64,000 bases of DNA from Caryophanales bacterium UBA6259 (GCA_002441135.1 DJVJ01000038.1:51756-115755), one strand, 5' to 3'; numbered from the stretch's first letter, positions 51,001-60,469 are shown. Notes: a model not told the origin generated them from the letters alone. A program made the numbers and translations.

Positions 51001-52167
51001 ATGAATGAATATTTCGTAGATTTACATATACATATTGGTTGGACTGAGAAAAAAAGACCAGTTAAAATAAGTGGCTCAAAAAATCTCACTTTTTTTAATA
51101 TCTTATATGAGGCTTTTCATCATAAAGGTCTAGATATGATTGGAATTATTGATGCACATTCTCCAGAGGTTCAAGAAGAAATACAAAACTACATCAATCA
51201 AGGTGCCATAACTGAGTGTGAGGATGGTGGATTAAAATATCATGATTTAACCATTTTACTTGGCTCTGAAATAGAAATAAAAGAAGAAGGAAGAAAGGCT
51301 GCTCATTTTCTTGTTTTTCTTCCATATTTTAAGGATATGATTCAGTTTACTCAATGGTTAAAAAAGCATATGAGAAATGTCAGTCTTAGCTCACAACGTT
51401 TGTATGCGACTGTCAAGGAGCTACAACAATTAATTAAAGAGAAAAATGGGATATTTATTCCTGCTCATATATTTACTCCCTTTAAATCCGTTTATGGTAG
51501 CTGTTGCAATGAAATGGGTGAAATAATTGACCTTTCATTAGTTGATGCAGTTGAATTAGGATTAAGCTCGGATGCGGATATGGCAGATCGAATTAAAGAA
51601 TTAGAGCAGTTTGTTTTTGTTACAAATTCTGATGCGCATTCTCTAAGCAAAATTGGCCGAGAATACAATAAAATTCGGATGGAAGCACCCACTTTTTTTG
51701 AGCTGAAAAAAGCACTTCAGCATAAAGATGGAAGAAGGGTAGTCGCTAATTATGGTTTAGATCCTAAATTAGGAAAATACCATAAAAGCCGATGCTTAAC
51801 TTGTGATGAAATTATTGAAGAGGATGATTCTAAGATTTGTCCAAAATGCAGCGGTAATAAAATTACAAAAGGGGTAGATAATCGAATTAATGAGATAGCT
51901 GATTTTAAAGATCCGATTCATCCTAGCCATCGTTCTACTTATATTCATCAAATTCCCTTAGAATTTATTCCAAAGCTCGGTCCTAAAACACTTAGTATAT
52001 TATTAGACTATTTTGGTAATGAGATGAACATTTTACATAAAGTTTCTGAGCAGGAATTACTACAGGTTGTTCCAAGTACTATTGCTGAAAAAATATTGTT
52101 AGCTCGTAAAGGTGAACTAAAGGTTGGTCATGGCGGCGGCGGTATATACGGGAAAGTGATAGAATAA
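51001..52167 (+). CDS. Endonuclease Q (PHP-domain DNA repair nuclease, YqxK-like)
   Basis: 388 aa. N-terminal PHP domain with metal-ligand motifs DLHIHIG, IDAHSP and TNSDAHS. A zinc ribbon follows (CLTCDEIIEEDDSKICPKC, about residues 262-281), then a helix-hairpin-helix region near the C-terminus (IPKLGPKTLSILLDYFG), which would bind DNA. This matches EndoQ, which nicks DNA 5' of deaminated bases. It is linked to nudF and spoIIM as in B. subtilis yqxK. Confidence 0.85.
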   Translation: MNEYFVDLHIHIGWTEKKRPVKISGSKNLTFFNILYEAFHHKGLDMIGIIDAHSPEVQEEIQNYINQGAITECEDGGLKYHDLTILLGSEIEIKEEGRKAAHFLVFLPYFKDMIQFTQWLKKHMRNVSLSSQRLYATVKELQQLIKEKNGIFIPAHIFTPFKSVYGSCCNEMGEIIDLSLVDAVELGLSSDADMADRIKELEQFVFVTNSDAHSLSKIGREYNKIRMEAPTFFELKKALQHKDGRRVVANYGLDPKLGKYHKSRCLTCDEIIEEDDSKICPKCSGNKITKGVDNRINEIADFKDPIHPSHRSTYIHQIPLEFIPKLGPKTLSILLDYFGNEMNILHKVSEQELLQVVPSTIAEKILLARKGELKVGHGGGGIYGKVIE

Positions 52168-52174
52168 AAAAATT

Positions 52175-52203
52175 ACATATTCTATCTTTGTCCATCATAT
52201 CAA
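52175..52203 (+). promoter_or_regulatory. Candidate sigma-E promoter for spoIIM
   Basis: ACATATT (52175-52181), 14 bp, CATATCAA (52196-52203) compares with KMATATT-N14-CATACANT. SpoIIM is a sigma-E gene in B. subtilis, and the start codon lies about 30 bp downstream. Confidence 0.55.
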
Positions 52204-52234
52204 TATATTAGAATGGGACAAGGAGGAATTTGTG

Positions 52235-52885
52235 ATGCGAAAAAGGTCTCCAAGAAGCTATCAACTAGAACATTATGTAAAAAAACATTTTAGTCTATAC
52301 ATTTTTACTATCATCCTATTTGTAATGGGGGTTGTATTTGGTTCCCTAATTATTCACACCCTTTCCCTTGTTCAAAAGGAAGAAATGGTTTCTTATTTAA
52401 GTCAATTTTTCCATGGAATAAGCGACAATGGTGAAAAATGGTTAACGGCTCAGACAACTGTACAACAAGTTGTTTTTGAAAATATTAAATATATACTCCT
52501 GATTTGGTTTTTAGGTCTATCGATAATAGGGGTACCTATTATATTTCTGCTTCTTTTTATGAAAGGATTTGTTATTGGTTTTACGGTCTCATTTCTCGTT
52601 TCTCAGTTAGAGTGGAAGGGATTTTTATTTTCCGTTGTCTCAATAGTTCCACAAAATCTAATCATTGTCCCGACATTTATTGTCGCTGCAGTAGCAGGTG
52701 CGGTTTTTTCTGTTTCGTTGATTAAATCGAGAATTAAGCAACAGCACAATAATGAGTTCCCTTCATTTACTTCTTACTCTATTTTAATGGCAGTTTTGGC
52801 AGGCATTTTAGTTGCTGCTTCTGGATTTGAAGCGTATATTTCTCCATATTTAATGAAAACGGCAGCTAGTTTTCTGATTCAATAA
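52235..52885 (+). CDS. spoIIM: Stage II sporulation protein M
   Basis: 216 aa integral membrane protein with about five transmembrane helices, including the first (YIFTIILFVMGVVFGSLI) and a C-terminal pair. SpoIIM is part of the SpoIID-SpoIIM-SpoIIP septal peptidoglycan degrading and engulfment machine. A GTG at 52232 is in frame, but AGGAGG at 52221-52226 is better spaced to ATG 52235. It lies between EndoQ and fur, as in B. subtilis. Confidence 0.9.
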   Translation: MRKRSPRSYQLEHYVKKHFSLYIFTIILFVMGVVFGSLIIHTLSLVQKEEMVSYLSQFFHGISDNGEKWLTAQTTVQQVVFENIKYILLIWFLGLSIIGVPIIFLLLFMKGFVIGFTVSFLVSQLEWKGFLFSVVSIVPQNLIIVPTFIVAAVAGAVFSVSLIKSRIKQQHNNEFPSFTSYSILMAVLAGILVAASGFEAYISPYLMKTAASFLIQ

Positions 52886-52929
52886 CTGATTTTTTTTTGC
52901 TTAGTGATTTTCATATGATTCTCAATTAG

Positions 52930-52958
52930 TTGACTTTTTCAAAGGAGCTATCTATAAT
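52930..52958 (+). promoter_or_regulatory. Sigma-A promoter for fur
   Basis: TTGACT, 17 bp, TATAAT: -35 five of six, -10 perfect. It lies 31 bp before the fur start codon. Confidence 0.8.
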
Positions 52959-52989
52959 CAAATTAGAGCCTTTGAGGAGGTAATACGTA

Positions 52990-53433
52990 ATGGAAAAACG
53001 TATCGAACAAATAAAACAAAAACTTCATTCTTTAAACTTCAAGCTCACTCCTCAACGAGAAGCGGCCGTCCAAGTTTTGTTAGAGAATGAAGAAGGTCAC
53101 TTAAGTGCAGAGGATGTTTTTTTATTAGTTAAAAAAAAGGTACCTGATATTGGTCTAGCAACTGTTTATAGAACATTGGAACTTTTAAGTGAATTACAAA
53201 TTACTCAGAAATTAAACTTTGGAGACAATGTGACCCGTTATGAGTTTCGTTCAGAAGAGGCGGAGCACCACCACCATCATCTAGTCTGTCTAGAGTGCGG
53301 TAAAGTAGATGAGATAAATGAAGATTGGTTAGGTCCAATCGAAGAAAAGGTAGAAAAACAATTTAATTTTCAAATTGTTGATCATCGATTAATTTTCCAA
53401 GGAATTTGCAGTGATTGTAGAACAAAAGAATAA
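52990..53433 (+). CDS. fur: Fur-family metal-dependent repressor
   Basis: 147 aa. N-terminal winged helix (about 1-85: KLTPQREAAVQVLLENEEGHLSAEDVFLLV, IGLATVYRTLELL) and C-terminal dimerisation domain with the metal-site HHHHH run (EAEHHHHHLVCLECGK), a second CxxC at CSDC near the end. The two CxxC pairs (CLEC, CSDC) form the structural zinc site. Position between spoIIM and xerD matches Fur rather than PerR or Zur of B. subtilis. Confidence 0.92.
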   Translation: MEKRIEQIKQKLHSLNFKLTPQREAAVQVLLENEEGHLSAEDVFLLVKKKVPDIGLATVYRTLELLSELQITQKLNFGDNVTRYEFRSEEAEHHHHHLVCLECGKVDEINEDWLGPIEEKVEKQFNFQIVDHRLIFQGICSDCRTKE

Positions 53434-53442
53434 TAAACCTTA

Positions 53443-53479
53443 AAAATCACGAATTTTTTGTATATTCGTGATTTTATTT
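53443..53479 (+). terminator. Terminator after fur
   Basis: AAAATCACGAAT (53443-53454) pairs with ATTCGTGATTTT (53464-53475), with T-rich flank. Confidence 0.85.
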
Positions 53480-53563
53480 AGTCTATATCCTAATTATTTA
53501 TAAAGTGATAAGATATAGAAAAGTACAAAAATAATTTAATTATCTATTTAAGGAGGCGCAATA

Positions 53564-54682
53564 ATGCGTATAGGAGTTCCAAAAGAGATAAAAAACAATG
53601 AAAATCGTGTAGCGATTACACCAGCGGGTGTTGTGGCATTTAAGAACAATGGCCATGAGGTTTTTATTCAGAAAGACGCTGGAATTGGAAGCGGTTTCTT
53701 AAATGAAGATTACCAAGCTGTAGGGGCTACTATTATAGAGTCAGCAAAAGAAGTTTGGGAAACTGCGGATATGATTATGAAGGTTAAAGAACCATTACCA
53801 GAAGAATACGGATATTTCCGCAAAGATTTAATTCTATTTACATATCTTCATTTAGCTCCAGAGCCAGAGTTAACTAAGGCTTTAATGGACAATGAAGTGG
53901 TAGCAATTGCATATGAGACTGTACAGCTGCCAAACCGCTCCTTGCCATTACTAACACCAATGAGTGAAGTAGCTGGTAGAATGTCTATTCAGATTGGTGC
54001 TCAATTTTTAGAAAAACCACATGGTGGAAAAGGAATTCTTCTAGGTGGAGTACCTGGTGTTTTACCTGCTAACGTAGTTATTGTTGGAGGAGGTATTGTG
54101 GGTACTAATGCGGCTAAAATGGCTTTAGGCTTAGGTGCTAATGTTACGATTATTGACGTGAATCCAGATCGTTTACGTTATCTAGATGATGTTTTTGGTG
54201 GACGTCTAAAAACATTAATGTCCAATGCATTTAATATCAGTGAAGCTGTTAAGGAAGCCGATTTAGTGGTTGGTGCCGTATTAATTCCAGGAGCAAGAGC
54301 ACCTAAATTAGTTACTGAGGATATGGTTAAGAACATGTCACCAGGTTCTGTAATTGTTGACGTAGCAATTGATCAAGGAGGATCTATTGAAACCATTGAT
54401 CGAGTAACTACACACAGCGAACCAACTTACATTAAACATGGTGTAGTTCATTATGCAGTGGCTAATATGCCAGGTGCAGTGGCTAGAACATCAACCTTTG
54501 CATTAACAAATGTAACAATCCCTTATGCATTACAATTAGCAAATAAAGGCTATGAAAAAGCAATAAAAGAGAATGATGCTTTAGCATTAGGAGTTAACGT
54601 TATTAATGGTCATGTAACTTATGAAGCAGTTGCAAAGGCACTAAACCTACCATATGTTTCTCTTACTCAAGCATTAAACTAA
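53564..54682 (+). CDS. ald: Alanine dehydrogenase
   Basis: 372 aa NAD-dependent enzyme interconverting alanine and pyruvate. N-terminus MRIGVPKEIKNNENRVAITPAG; substrate lysine/arginine region MIMKVKEPLPEEYGYF; Rossmann motif VIVGGGIVGTNAAKMALGLG. The length is the family norm. AAGGAGG precedes the start. In B. subtilis ald supports sporulation by making alanine usable. It lies between fur and yqzK here, which is not the arrangement I recall for B. subtilis. A hairpin follows. Confidence 0.95.
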   Translation: MRIGVPKEIKNNENRVAITPAGVVAFKNNGHEVFIQKDAGIGSGFLNEDYQAVGATIIESAKEVWETADMIMKVKEPLPEEYGYFRKDLILFTYLHLAPEPELTKALMDNEVVAIAYETVQLPNRSLPLLTPMSEVAGRMSIQIGAQFLEKPHGGKGILLGGVPGVLPANVVIVGGGIVGTNAAKMALGLGANVTIIDVNPDRLRYLDDVFGGRLKTLMSNAFNISEAVKEADLVVGAVLIPGARAPKLVTEDMVKNMSPGSVIVDVAIDQGGSIETIDRVTTHSEPTYIKHGVVHYAVANMPGAVARTSTFALTNVTIPYALQLANKGYEKAIKENDALALGVNVINGHVTYEAVAKALNLPYVSLTQALN

Positions 54683-54718
54683 GAAACAATCTCAAACTAT
54701 ATTTTCATAAAATAAAAA

Positions 54719-54741
54719 GGGGGGACAATTTTTGTCCTCCC
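54719..54741 (+). terminator. Hairpin after ald
   Basis: GGGGGGACAA (54719-54728) pairs with TTGTCCTCCC (54732-54741) with one G-U pair and a 3-nt loop. The tail is not T-rich, so the strength of termination is uncertain. Confidence 0.6.
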
Positions 54742-54825
54742 ATCCTAATTTTCAGGAATAAATTATAGGAACTAAATAATACTGTATAGTAATATAGTTT
54801 AGATCTGAATATTGGGGGATAGCAT

Positions 54826-55074
54826 ATGGTATACATTGCGCTAAAAAGAATTTTTGAATGGATAGCACTTGTTGTTGTATTTTTGATGTTTACTCTAATC
54901 ATGTATAAGGTTACAATGAAATTTGCGGTACTTCTAGAACCTGATAAATTTCGAGAGCCTACTGGTAGCTCCATTAAAGTTGCAGAGATGATTACAAAGC
55001 CTATTTCTCAGCCCTTATATTCAAAGGAGGATTACATCGATCGATTAAGATTGTTTTATTGGCTTGGAGAATAA
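54826..55074 (+). CDS. yqzK: YqzK-like protein (DUF4227)
   Basis: 82 aa with one N-terminal transmembrane helix (about residues 10-35: WIALVVVFLMFTLIMYKVTMKFAVLL), then a soluble tail with EPTGSSIKVAEM. The family sits next to xerD and fur in many Bacillales, as here. Function unknown. A GGGGG ribosome-binding site precedes ATG 54826. Confidence 0.78.
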   Translation: MVYIALKRIFEWIALVVVFLMFTLIMYKVTMKFAVLLEPDKFREPTGSSIKVAEMITKPISQPLYSKEDYIDRLRLFYWLGE

Positions 55075-55161
55075 GTACTAAACTTCAAGATAAAAGAAGG
55101 AAATTCTCGCCCTAACGTTGAATTATATTAATAAAATGAACATAAAAGGGGTAGCAATTAA

Positions 55162-56052
55162 ATGAGCAATCTAATCGAGCAATTTATCCATTATCAAATG
55201 GTGGAAAAAGGGCTTGCTCAAAATACACTAGATTCCTATCGACGAGATTTAAATAGTTATAGTGAATTCTTAAAAAAACAGTTTAATACAGTAAATATTA
55301 GCGATACAAGTCGTACACATATTATTTCATATCTCTTAGAATTGAAAAATAAAGGTAGAGCTACAAGTACTATTTCACGAAATCTAGCGTCTATTCGTTC
55401 ATTTTATCAATATTTAATGAGGGATCGATTAATTGAAAAAGATCCATCTCAAAACTTAGAATCTCCTAAAATTGATAAAAGACTCCCTAAGGTACTGACG
55501 GTTGATCAAGTAGAAACTTTATTGCAGCTTCCTGACACGACTTCACCTAGTGGTTTAAGAGACAAGGCTATGTTAGAACTTTTATATGCTACTGGAATTC
55601 GAGTTTCTGAATTGGTCTCCTTAAATTTGGAGGATGTCAATCTAAATATGGGTTTAGTAAAGTGTTTTGGTAAAGGCTCGAAGGAACGAATTGTACCACT
55701 TGGAAGCATCGCAATTAAAAGTATTAATCATTATATTGATAATGGTCGAAATAGACTTGGTAAAAAGGTAGCTAATAACTCTCTTTTTCTTAATCATCAT
55801 GGTAGGAGACTATCTAGACAAGGCTTTTGGAAGATAATAAAAAAATATGCAAAGCAAGGTAATATTAATGTTGAAATCACTCCACATACCTTAAGACATT
55901 CCTTTGCAACCCATTTACTTGAAAATGGAGCGGATCTGCGTTCAGTTCAAGAAATGCTAGGACATTCAGATATTTCTACCACACAAATTTATACGCATTT
56001 AACAAAATCTAAATTAAAAGAAATTTATTCAAAAGCTCATCCAAGAGCATAA
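55162..56052 (+). CDS. xerD: Site-specific tyrosine recombinase XerD
   Basis: 296 aa. N-terminal SAM-like core-binding domain (about 1-90) and C-terminal catalytic domain. Catalytic residues visible: Arg in ATGIRVSEL, HTLRHSFATHLL (His-x-x-Arg), GHSDISTTQIYTHL (Gly-His and the nucleophilic Tyr). With XerC it resolves chromosome dimers at dif. The location between yqzK and drm fits XerD (RipX of B. subtilis) rather than XerC or CodV. Confidence 0.93.
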   Translation: MSNLIEQFIHYQMVEKGLAQNTLDSYRRDLNSYSEFLKKQFNTVNISDTSRTHIISYLLELKNKGRATSTISRNLASIRSFYQYLMRDRLIEKDPSQNLESPKIDKRLPKVLTVDQVETLLQLPDTTSPSGLRDKAMLELLYATGIRVSELVSLNLEDVNLNMGLVKCFGKGSKERIVPLGSIAIKSINHYIDNGRNRLGKKVANNSLFLNHHGRRLSRQGFWKIIKKYAKQGNINVEITPHTLRHSFATHLLENGADLRSVQEMLGHSDISTTQIYTHLTKSKLKEIYSKAHPRA

Positions 56053-56079
56053 TAGGTACTTAAAGGTACCTATTCATTT
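56051..56079 (+). terminator. Hairpin after xerD
   Basis: AATAGGTAC (56051-56059) and GTACCTATT (56066-56074), a perfect 9-bp stem with 6-nt loop, followed by CATTTT. A moderate terminator that overlaps the end of xerD. Confidence 0.55.
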
Positions 56080-56191
56080 TAAATGATGTTGTCTGACGTC
56101 TATCCACTTCTTTTTTTTACACAGATAATATCATTAATATATTTTTGGAAATACTATAAACTAATAATTTTCGAAAATGGAGGATATAAAA

Positions 56192-57370
56192 ATGAAACGA
56201 TTCAATAGGATTGCTTTAATTGTGTTAGATAGTGTTGGAATTGGCGAAATGCCTGATGCAGAACAGTTTGGAGATAAAGGAGCAAATACACTATTACATA
56301 TATCGGAAGAAATGAATGGATTATCTGTACCTAACCTTGAAAAAATGGGTTTGGGAAATATTTTCCCATTAAAAGGGGTAAACAAAGTAGATCAACCGAG
56401 TGGTGCTTTTGGAAAAATGAATGAGGTATCTGTAGGAAAAGATACAATGACTGGTCATTGGGAAATTATGGGTTTAAAAGTGAATATTCCTTTTAATACC
56501 TTTCCTGAGGGATTTCCTAAAGAATTAATAGAACGTTTTGAAGAAAGAATTGGGAGAAAAGTAATTGGAAATAAACCTGCTTCTGGAACTGAAATCTTAG
56601 AGGAGTTAGGTGAAAAACATATGGAAACAGGAGATGTAATTGTATACACCTCCGCAGATAGTGTATTTCAAGTCGCCGCTCATGAGGAGATTGTACCTTT
56701 AGAAGAATTGTATCGCATTTGCGAAGTCGCTAGAGAGCTAACATTAGATCCGAAATATGCAGTTGGAAGAGTAATTGCTAGGCCGTTTGTAGGAACATCA
56801 GGGAATTTTAAGAGAACACCAAATCGCCATGATTATTCTGTAAAACCTCCTGAAAAAACAGTAATGAATTTCTTAGTGGAATCAGGCTATGATTCTATAT
56901 CAGTAGGGAAGATTTCGGACATTTATGCAGGTGAGGGAGTAACTGAAGCTGTTAAATCAAAATCAAATATGGACGGAGTAGATCAAACGATTAATTTGTT
57001 AAAAAAAGATTTTAGAGGATTATTATTTACCAATTTAGTTGATTTTGATATGCTTTATGGCCATCGTCGTGATCCAATTGGTTATGGAAAAGCAATCGAA
57101 GAATTTGATCAGCGACTTCCAGAAATTATAGAAGCTTTACGAGAAGATGACTTGCTTTTATTAACAGCCGATCATGGAAATGATCCTACACATCCAGGAA
57201 CCGATCATACAAGAGAATATGTACCAATTATTGCATATAGTAAATCTTTACAGGGAGGTACTGATTTAGGGATTTTAAACACCTTCTCTGATTTAGGTGC
57301 GACAGTGGCAGATAATTTTGAAGTAAATGGAACTAATAATGGAGAAAGTTTCTTGAATAAGCTGAAATAA
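56192..57370 (+). CDS. deoB: Phosphopentomutase
   Basis: 392 aa member of the alkaline phosphatase-like superfamily (drm/deoB), converting (deoxy)ribose 1-phosphate to the 5-phosphate. Metal-binding motifs: LDSVGIGEMPDA, the phosphorylated Thr block GKDTMTGHWEIMG, and TADHGNDPTHPGTDHTREYVP. ATG 56192 has GGAGG eight bases upstream; an upstream in-frame ATG at 56177 overlaps that site. First gene of a nucleoside-salvage operon with two purine nucleoside phosphorylases and pdp. Confidence 0.94.
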   Translation: MKRFNRIALIVLDSVGIGEMPDAEQFGDKGANTLLHISEEMNGLSVPNLEKMGLGNIFPLKGVNKVDQPSGAFGKMNEVSVGKDTMTGHWEIMGLKVNIPFNTFPEGFPKELIERFEERIGRKVIGNKPASGTEILEELGEKHMETGDVIVYTSADSVFQVAAHEEIVPLEELYRICEVARELTLDPKYAVGRVIARPFVGTSGNFKRTPNRHDYSVKPPEKTVMNFLVESGYDSISVGKISDIYAGEGVTEAVKSKSNMDGVDQTINLLKKDFRGLLFTNLVDFDMLYGHRRDPIGYGKAIEEFDQRLPEIIEALREDDLLLLTADHGNDPTHPGTDHTREYVPIIAYSKSLQGGTDLGILNTFSDLGATVADNFEVNGTNNGESFLNKLK

Positions 57371-57382
57371 GGAGAAGATGAC

Positions 57383-58201
57383 ATGGATTTATTAAAACAA
57401 ATTAAAGAAGCGGCAGCTTTTATTCAAAATACAACGACAATCGAGCCTGAAATTGGTTTAATTTTAGGTTCTGGATTGGGTGTATTAGCTGATGAAATAG
57501 AGGATGCTGTAAAAATCAAATATGAAGAAATACCACATTTTCCTGTATCTACAGTGGCTGGCCACAAGGGACAGCTTGTTATTGGAACAATTTCAGGAAA
57601 AAAAGTGGTGGCTATGCAAGGACGCTTTCATTACTATGAAGGGTATAGTCAACAACAGGTTACCTTTCCAATTAGAGTAATGAAAGAAATTGGTGTAAAA
57701 AAGATGATTGTTACCAATGCAGCAGGTGGAGTGAATACACTATTTGAACCTGGTGATTTAATGATTATTGATGATCATATTAATTTTATGTCGGATAATC
57801 CATTAATGGGAAAAAATGAAGATGCATTAGGAGTAAGATTCCCAGATATGTCCTCGGCTTATTCTAAAGCGTTAAGAGCAAAGGCATTAGAGGTAGGTCA
57901 AAAGTTAAATATTGACTTAAAGAAGGGTATTTATACTGCCATGTCTGGTCCAACCTATGAGACTCCTGCAGAAGTAAAGATGGTTAGGATTATCGGGGGA
58001 GATGCAGTAGGTATGTCCACTGTTCCAGAAGTAATTGTTGCTAATCATTCAGGGATAGAAGTTTTAGGAATCTCCTGTATTACGAATATGGCTGCTGGAA
58101 TTCTAGACCAACCACTAAGTCATGATGAAGTAATTGAAACAACAAATCTTGTTCAAGAAAAATTTTTGGCTTTAGTTAAAGGAACGATTAAAGAGCTTTA
58201 G
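57383..58201 (+). CDS. punA: Purine nucleoside phosphorylase (PunA type), copy 1
   Basis: 272 aa trimeric-type phosphorylase of the PNP/MTAP family. Phosphate-binding GSGLGVLAD, FPVSTVAGHKGQL and GRFHYYEGYS; the purine-binding region VTNAAGGVN; and GPTYETPAEVKM with VGMSTVPE. Releases the purine base and ribose 1-phosphate. 11 bp before the second copy and 12 bp after deoB, so in one operon. Confidence 0.92.
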   Translation: MDLLKQIKEAAAFIQNTTTIEPEIGLILGSGLGVLADEIEDAVKIKYEEIPHFPVSTVAGHKGQLVIGTISGKKVVAMQGRFHYYEGYSQQQVTFPIRVMKEIGVKKMIVTNAAGGVNTLFEPGDLMIIDDHINFMSDNPLMGKNEDALGVRFPDMSSAYSKALRAKALEVGQKLNIDLKKGIYTAMSGPTYETPAEVKMVRIIGGDAVGMSTVPEVIVANHSGIEVLGISCITNMAAGILDQPLSHDEVIETTNLVQEKFLALVKGTIKEL

Positions 58202-58212
58202 GGGGAGAAGAA

Positions 58213-59049
58213 ATGGAAAATAAAATGAATAAGATTGATGAAGCAAAGAAATATATATTAGGTAAAATTGAGGAATCACATCTCCCAGACGTTGCATTAA
58301 TTTTAGGTTCAGGACTAGGAGAACTTGCTGACTCTATTGAAGATGCAGTTAAAATTGAGTATAAAGATATACCTCACTTTCCTGTATCCACTGTGGCAGG
58401 TCACAAAGGGCAATTAGTCATTGGAACATTGGAAGGTAAAAAAGTAATCGCAATGCAGGGTCGTTTCCATTTTTATGAAGGATATAGCATGCAAGAGATT
58501 ACCTTTCCTGTTTATGTAATGAAAGCATTGGGTGTGAATACTCTATTTGTAACAAATGCTTGCGGAGGAATGAATAAGAGCTTTGAACCAGGAGATTTGA
58601 TGATTATAACTGACCATATTAATTTTACAGGAGATAATCCGTTAATCGGAGCAAATCTTGATGAATTTGGTCCAAGATTCCCAGATATGTCTAGAGCATA
58701 TCATCGTGATTTGATAGAGCTAGCGGAGCAGGTCGCAGAGCAAAAAGGAATTAAAGTACAAAAAGGGGTATATTCTGCTATTAGTGGACCAACCTATATG
58801 ACGCCTGCAGAGCTAATTATGCTTGCAAGAATTGGGGCGGATGCAGTTGGAATGTCTACTGTTCCAGAGGTAATTATTGCTAACCATGCGGGAATAAAAG
58901 TTTTGGGAATCTCTTTAGTAACAGATATGGCTATTGGAGAAGAGTTAGAGCCATTAACTCATGAACAAGTGGTTGCAGTGGCTGATAAAAGCAAAAATAA
59001 ATTTATGGACTTACTACGAGGAGTACTACATGAGGTGAAGCTAATATGA
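58213..59049 (+). CDS. Purine nucleoside phosphorylase (PunA type), copy 2
   Basis: 278 aa paralogue of the preceding gene. It shares the same blocks (GSGLGELAD, FPVSTVAGHKGQL, GRFHFYEGYS, VTNACGGMN, GPTYMTPAELIM, VGMSTVPE) but differs at several positions near the base-binding site (A to C and V to M in VTNACGGMN; ET to MT in GPTYMTP). The tandem pair looks like an old duplication that has been kept, perhaps with different purine preference. GGGGGAG precedes ATG 58213. It overlaps pdp by 4 bp (ATGA). Confidence 0.9.
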   Translation: MENKMNKIDEAKKYILGKIEESHLPDVALILGSGLGELADSIEDAVKIEYKDIPHFPVSTVAGHKGQLVIGTLEGKKVIAMQGRFHFYEGYSMQEITFPVYVMKALGVNTLFVTNACGGMNKSFEPGDLMIITDHINFTGDNPLIGANLDEFGPRFPDMSRAYHRDLIELAEQVAEQKGIKVQKGVYSAISGPTYMTPAELIMLARIGADAVGMSTVPEVIIANHAGIKVLGISLVTDMAIGEELEPLTHEQVVAVADKSKNKFMDLLRGVLHEVKLI

Positions 59050-60377
59050 GAATGATTGATATTATTCACAATAAAAGAGAAGGAAAAGAACTTTCGACAG
59101 CGGAAATCAACTATATAATAAATGGTTATACAAGTGGTAAGATTCCAGATTATCAAATGTCTGCTTTAACCATGGCCATTTACTTTAAAGGAATGACAAA
59201 AAGAGAAACTGCTGATTTGACTATGGCTATTGTGGAATCTGGTGATCAGATTAATTTAGCAGAAATAGAAGGAATTAAAGTAGATAAGCATAGTACTGGT
59301 GGAGTTGGTGATACAACGACATTGGTGCTTGGACCCTTAGTTGCTACCGCGGGTGTACCTGTAGCTAAAATGTCTGGACGTGGTTTAGGCCATACTGGAG
59401 GGACCATCGATAAACTAGAAGCGATTGATGGGTTTCATGTGGAAATCAGCAACGAGCAATTTGTAGAGCAAGTAAACCAGCATAAGCTTGCGGTAATAGG
59501 CCAAACAGCCAATCTCACTCCTGCCGATAAAAAACTTTACTCTTTAAGAGATGTAACAGCTACAGTAGATTCGATTCCACTTATTGCTAGTTCTATTATG
59601 AGCAAGAAAATTGCTTCTGGAGCAGAAGCAATCGTTTTAGATGTTAAAACAGGACAAGGGGCATTTATGAAAACCCCGGATAAATCCTTTGATCTAGCTC
59701 AAGCAATGGTGGAAATAGGAACATTAACAAAGAGAAATACAGTAGCGATTGTTAGTGATATGGATCAACCGCTTGGTTTTGCAGTTGGAAATGCTTTAGA
59801 AATAAAAGAAGCCATTGATACATTAAAGGGTAATGGTCCAAAAGATCTTGAAGAATTATGTTTAGTTTTAGGCTCACATATGCTTGTTTTAGGTAAAAAG
59901 GCAGATACTGTAGACGAAGCATATCAGAGGTTAAAAGAGATCATTGCTTCTGGAACTGCAATTGAGACACTTAAAAAATTTGTTCAGGCTCAAGGAGGTA
60001 ATCCAGATTTAATTGATCATCCAGAAAAGCTTCCACAGGCAGCAAAGGAAATTTCGATTTTAGCAGAAAAAGATGGGGTTGTTCACCATATTCAAGCAGA
60101 AGAAATTGGAATCAGTGCAATGCTTTTAGGTGCGGGAAGAGAAACCAAAGAATCTACTATTGACTTAGCTGTAGGCATTAAGCTACTTAAAAAAGTAAAT
60201 GATACTGTAGTAAAAGGAGAACCTATTGCTACATTGTTTGTAAATAATGAGAATAGAATTGAGGAAGTAAAAAGTAGAGTATTAAATGCATATACCCTTG
60301 GCCAAGGGCAAATCACTGCAACTCCTTTAATTTACGGAGTAGTTACAACCGAAGGTATAAAAAGATATGATCAATAA
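59046..60377 (+). CDS. pdp: Pyrimidine-nucleoside phosphorylase
   Basis: 443 aa. Typical of the thymidine/uridine phosphorylase family: N-terminal alpha domain, then KHSTGGVGDTTTLVLGPLVA (phosphate-binding loop) and SGRGLGHTGGTIDKLEAI, and a C-terminal domain. It phosphorolyses uridine, deoxyuridine and thymidine. The start overlaps the stop of the second PNP gene. A terminator ends the deoB-pdp operon. Confidence 0.95.
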   Translation: MRMIDIIHNKREGKELSTAEINYIINGYTSGKIPDYQMSALTMAIYFKGMTKRETADLTMAIVESGDQINLAEIEGIKVDKHSTGGVGDTTTLVLGPLVATAGVPVAKMSGRGLGHTGGTIDKLEAIDGFHVEISNEQFVEQVNQHKLAVIGQTANLTPADKKLYSLRDVTATVDSIPLIASSIMSKKIASGAEAIVLDVKTGQGAFMKTPDKSFDLAQAMVEIGTLTKRNTVAIVSDMDQPLGFAVGNALEIKEAIDTLKGNGPKDLEELCLVLGSHMLVLGKKADTVDEAYQRLKEIIASGTAIETLKKFVQAQGGNPDLIDHPEKLPQAAKEISILAEKDGVVHHIQAEEIGISAMLLGAGRETKESTIDLAVGIKLLKKVNDTVVKGEPIATLFVNNENRIEEVKSRVLNAYTLGQGQITATPLIYGVVTTEGIKRYDQ

Positions 60378-60411
60378 AAAGATTTGAACAAAAAAAGAAT
60401 ATAAACCACTT

Positions 60412-60441
60412 AAAACCACTTAAAAATTTTAGGTGGTTTTT
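60412..60441 (+). terminator. Terminator after pdp
   Basis: AAAACCACTTAAAA (60412-60425) pairs with TTTTAGGTGGTTTT (60427-60440) with one G-T pair, then more Ts. Confidence 0.85.
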
Positions 60442-60469
60442 TTACTTCCATTGGCAATCTATTAATATT

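Noticed and set aside
52895..52930. Fur box upstream of fur
   Set aside because: TGATTTTCATATGATTCTCA has only a loose resemblance to the 19-bp Fur box or to TGATAATNATTATCA, with too many mismatches.
53262..53282. HHHHH run in the Fur protein
   Set aside because: This is the normal metal-binding region of Fur-family proteins, not an artefact or tag.
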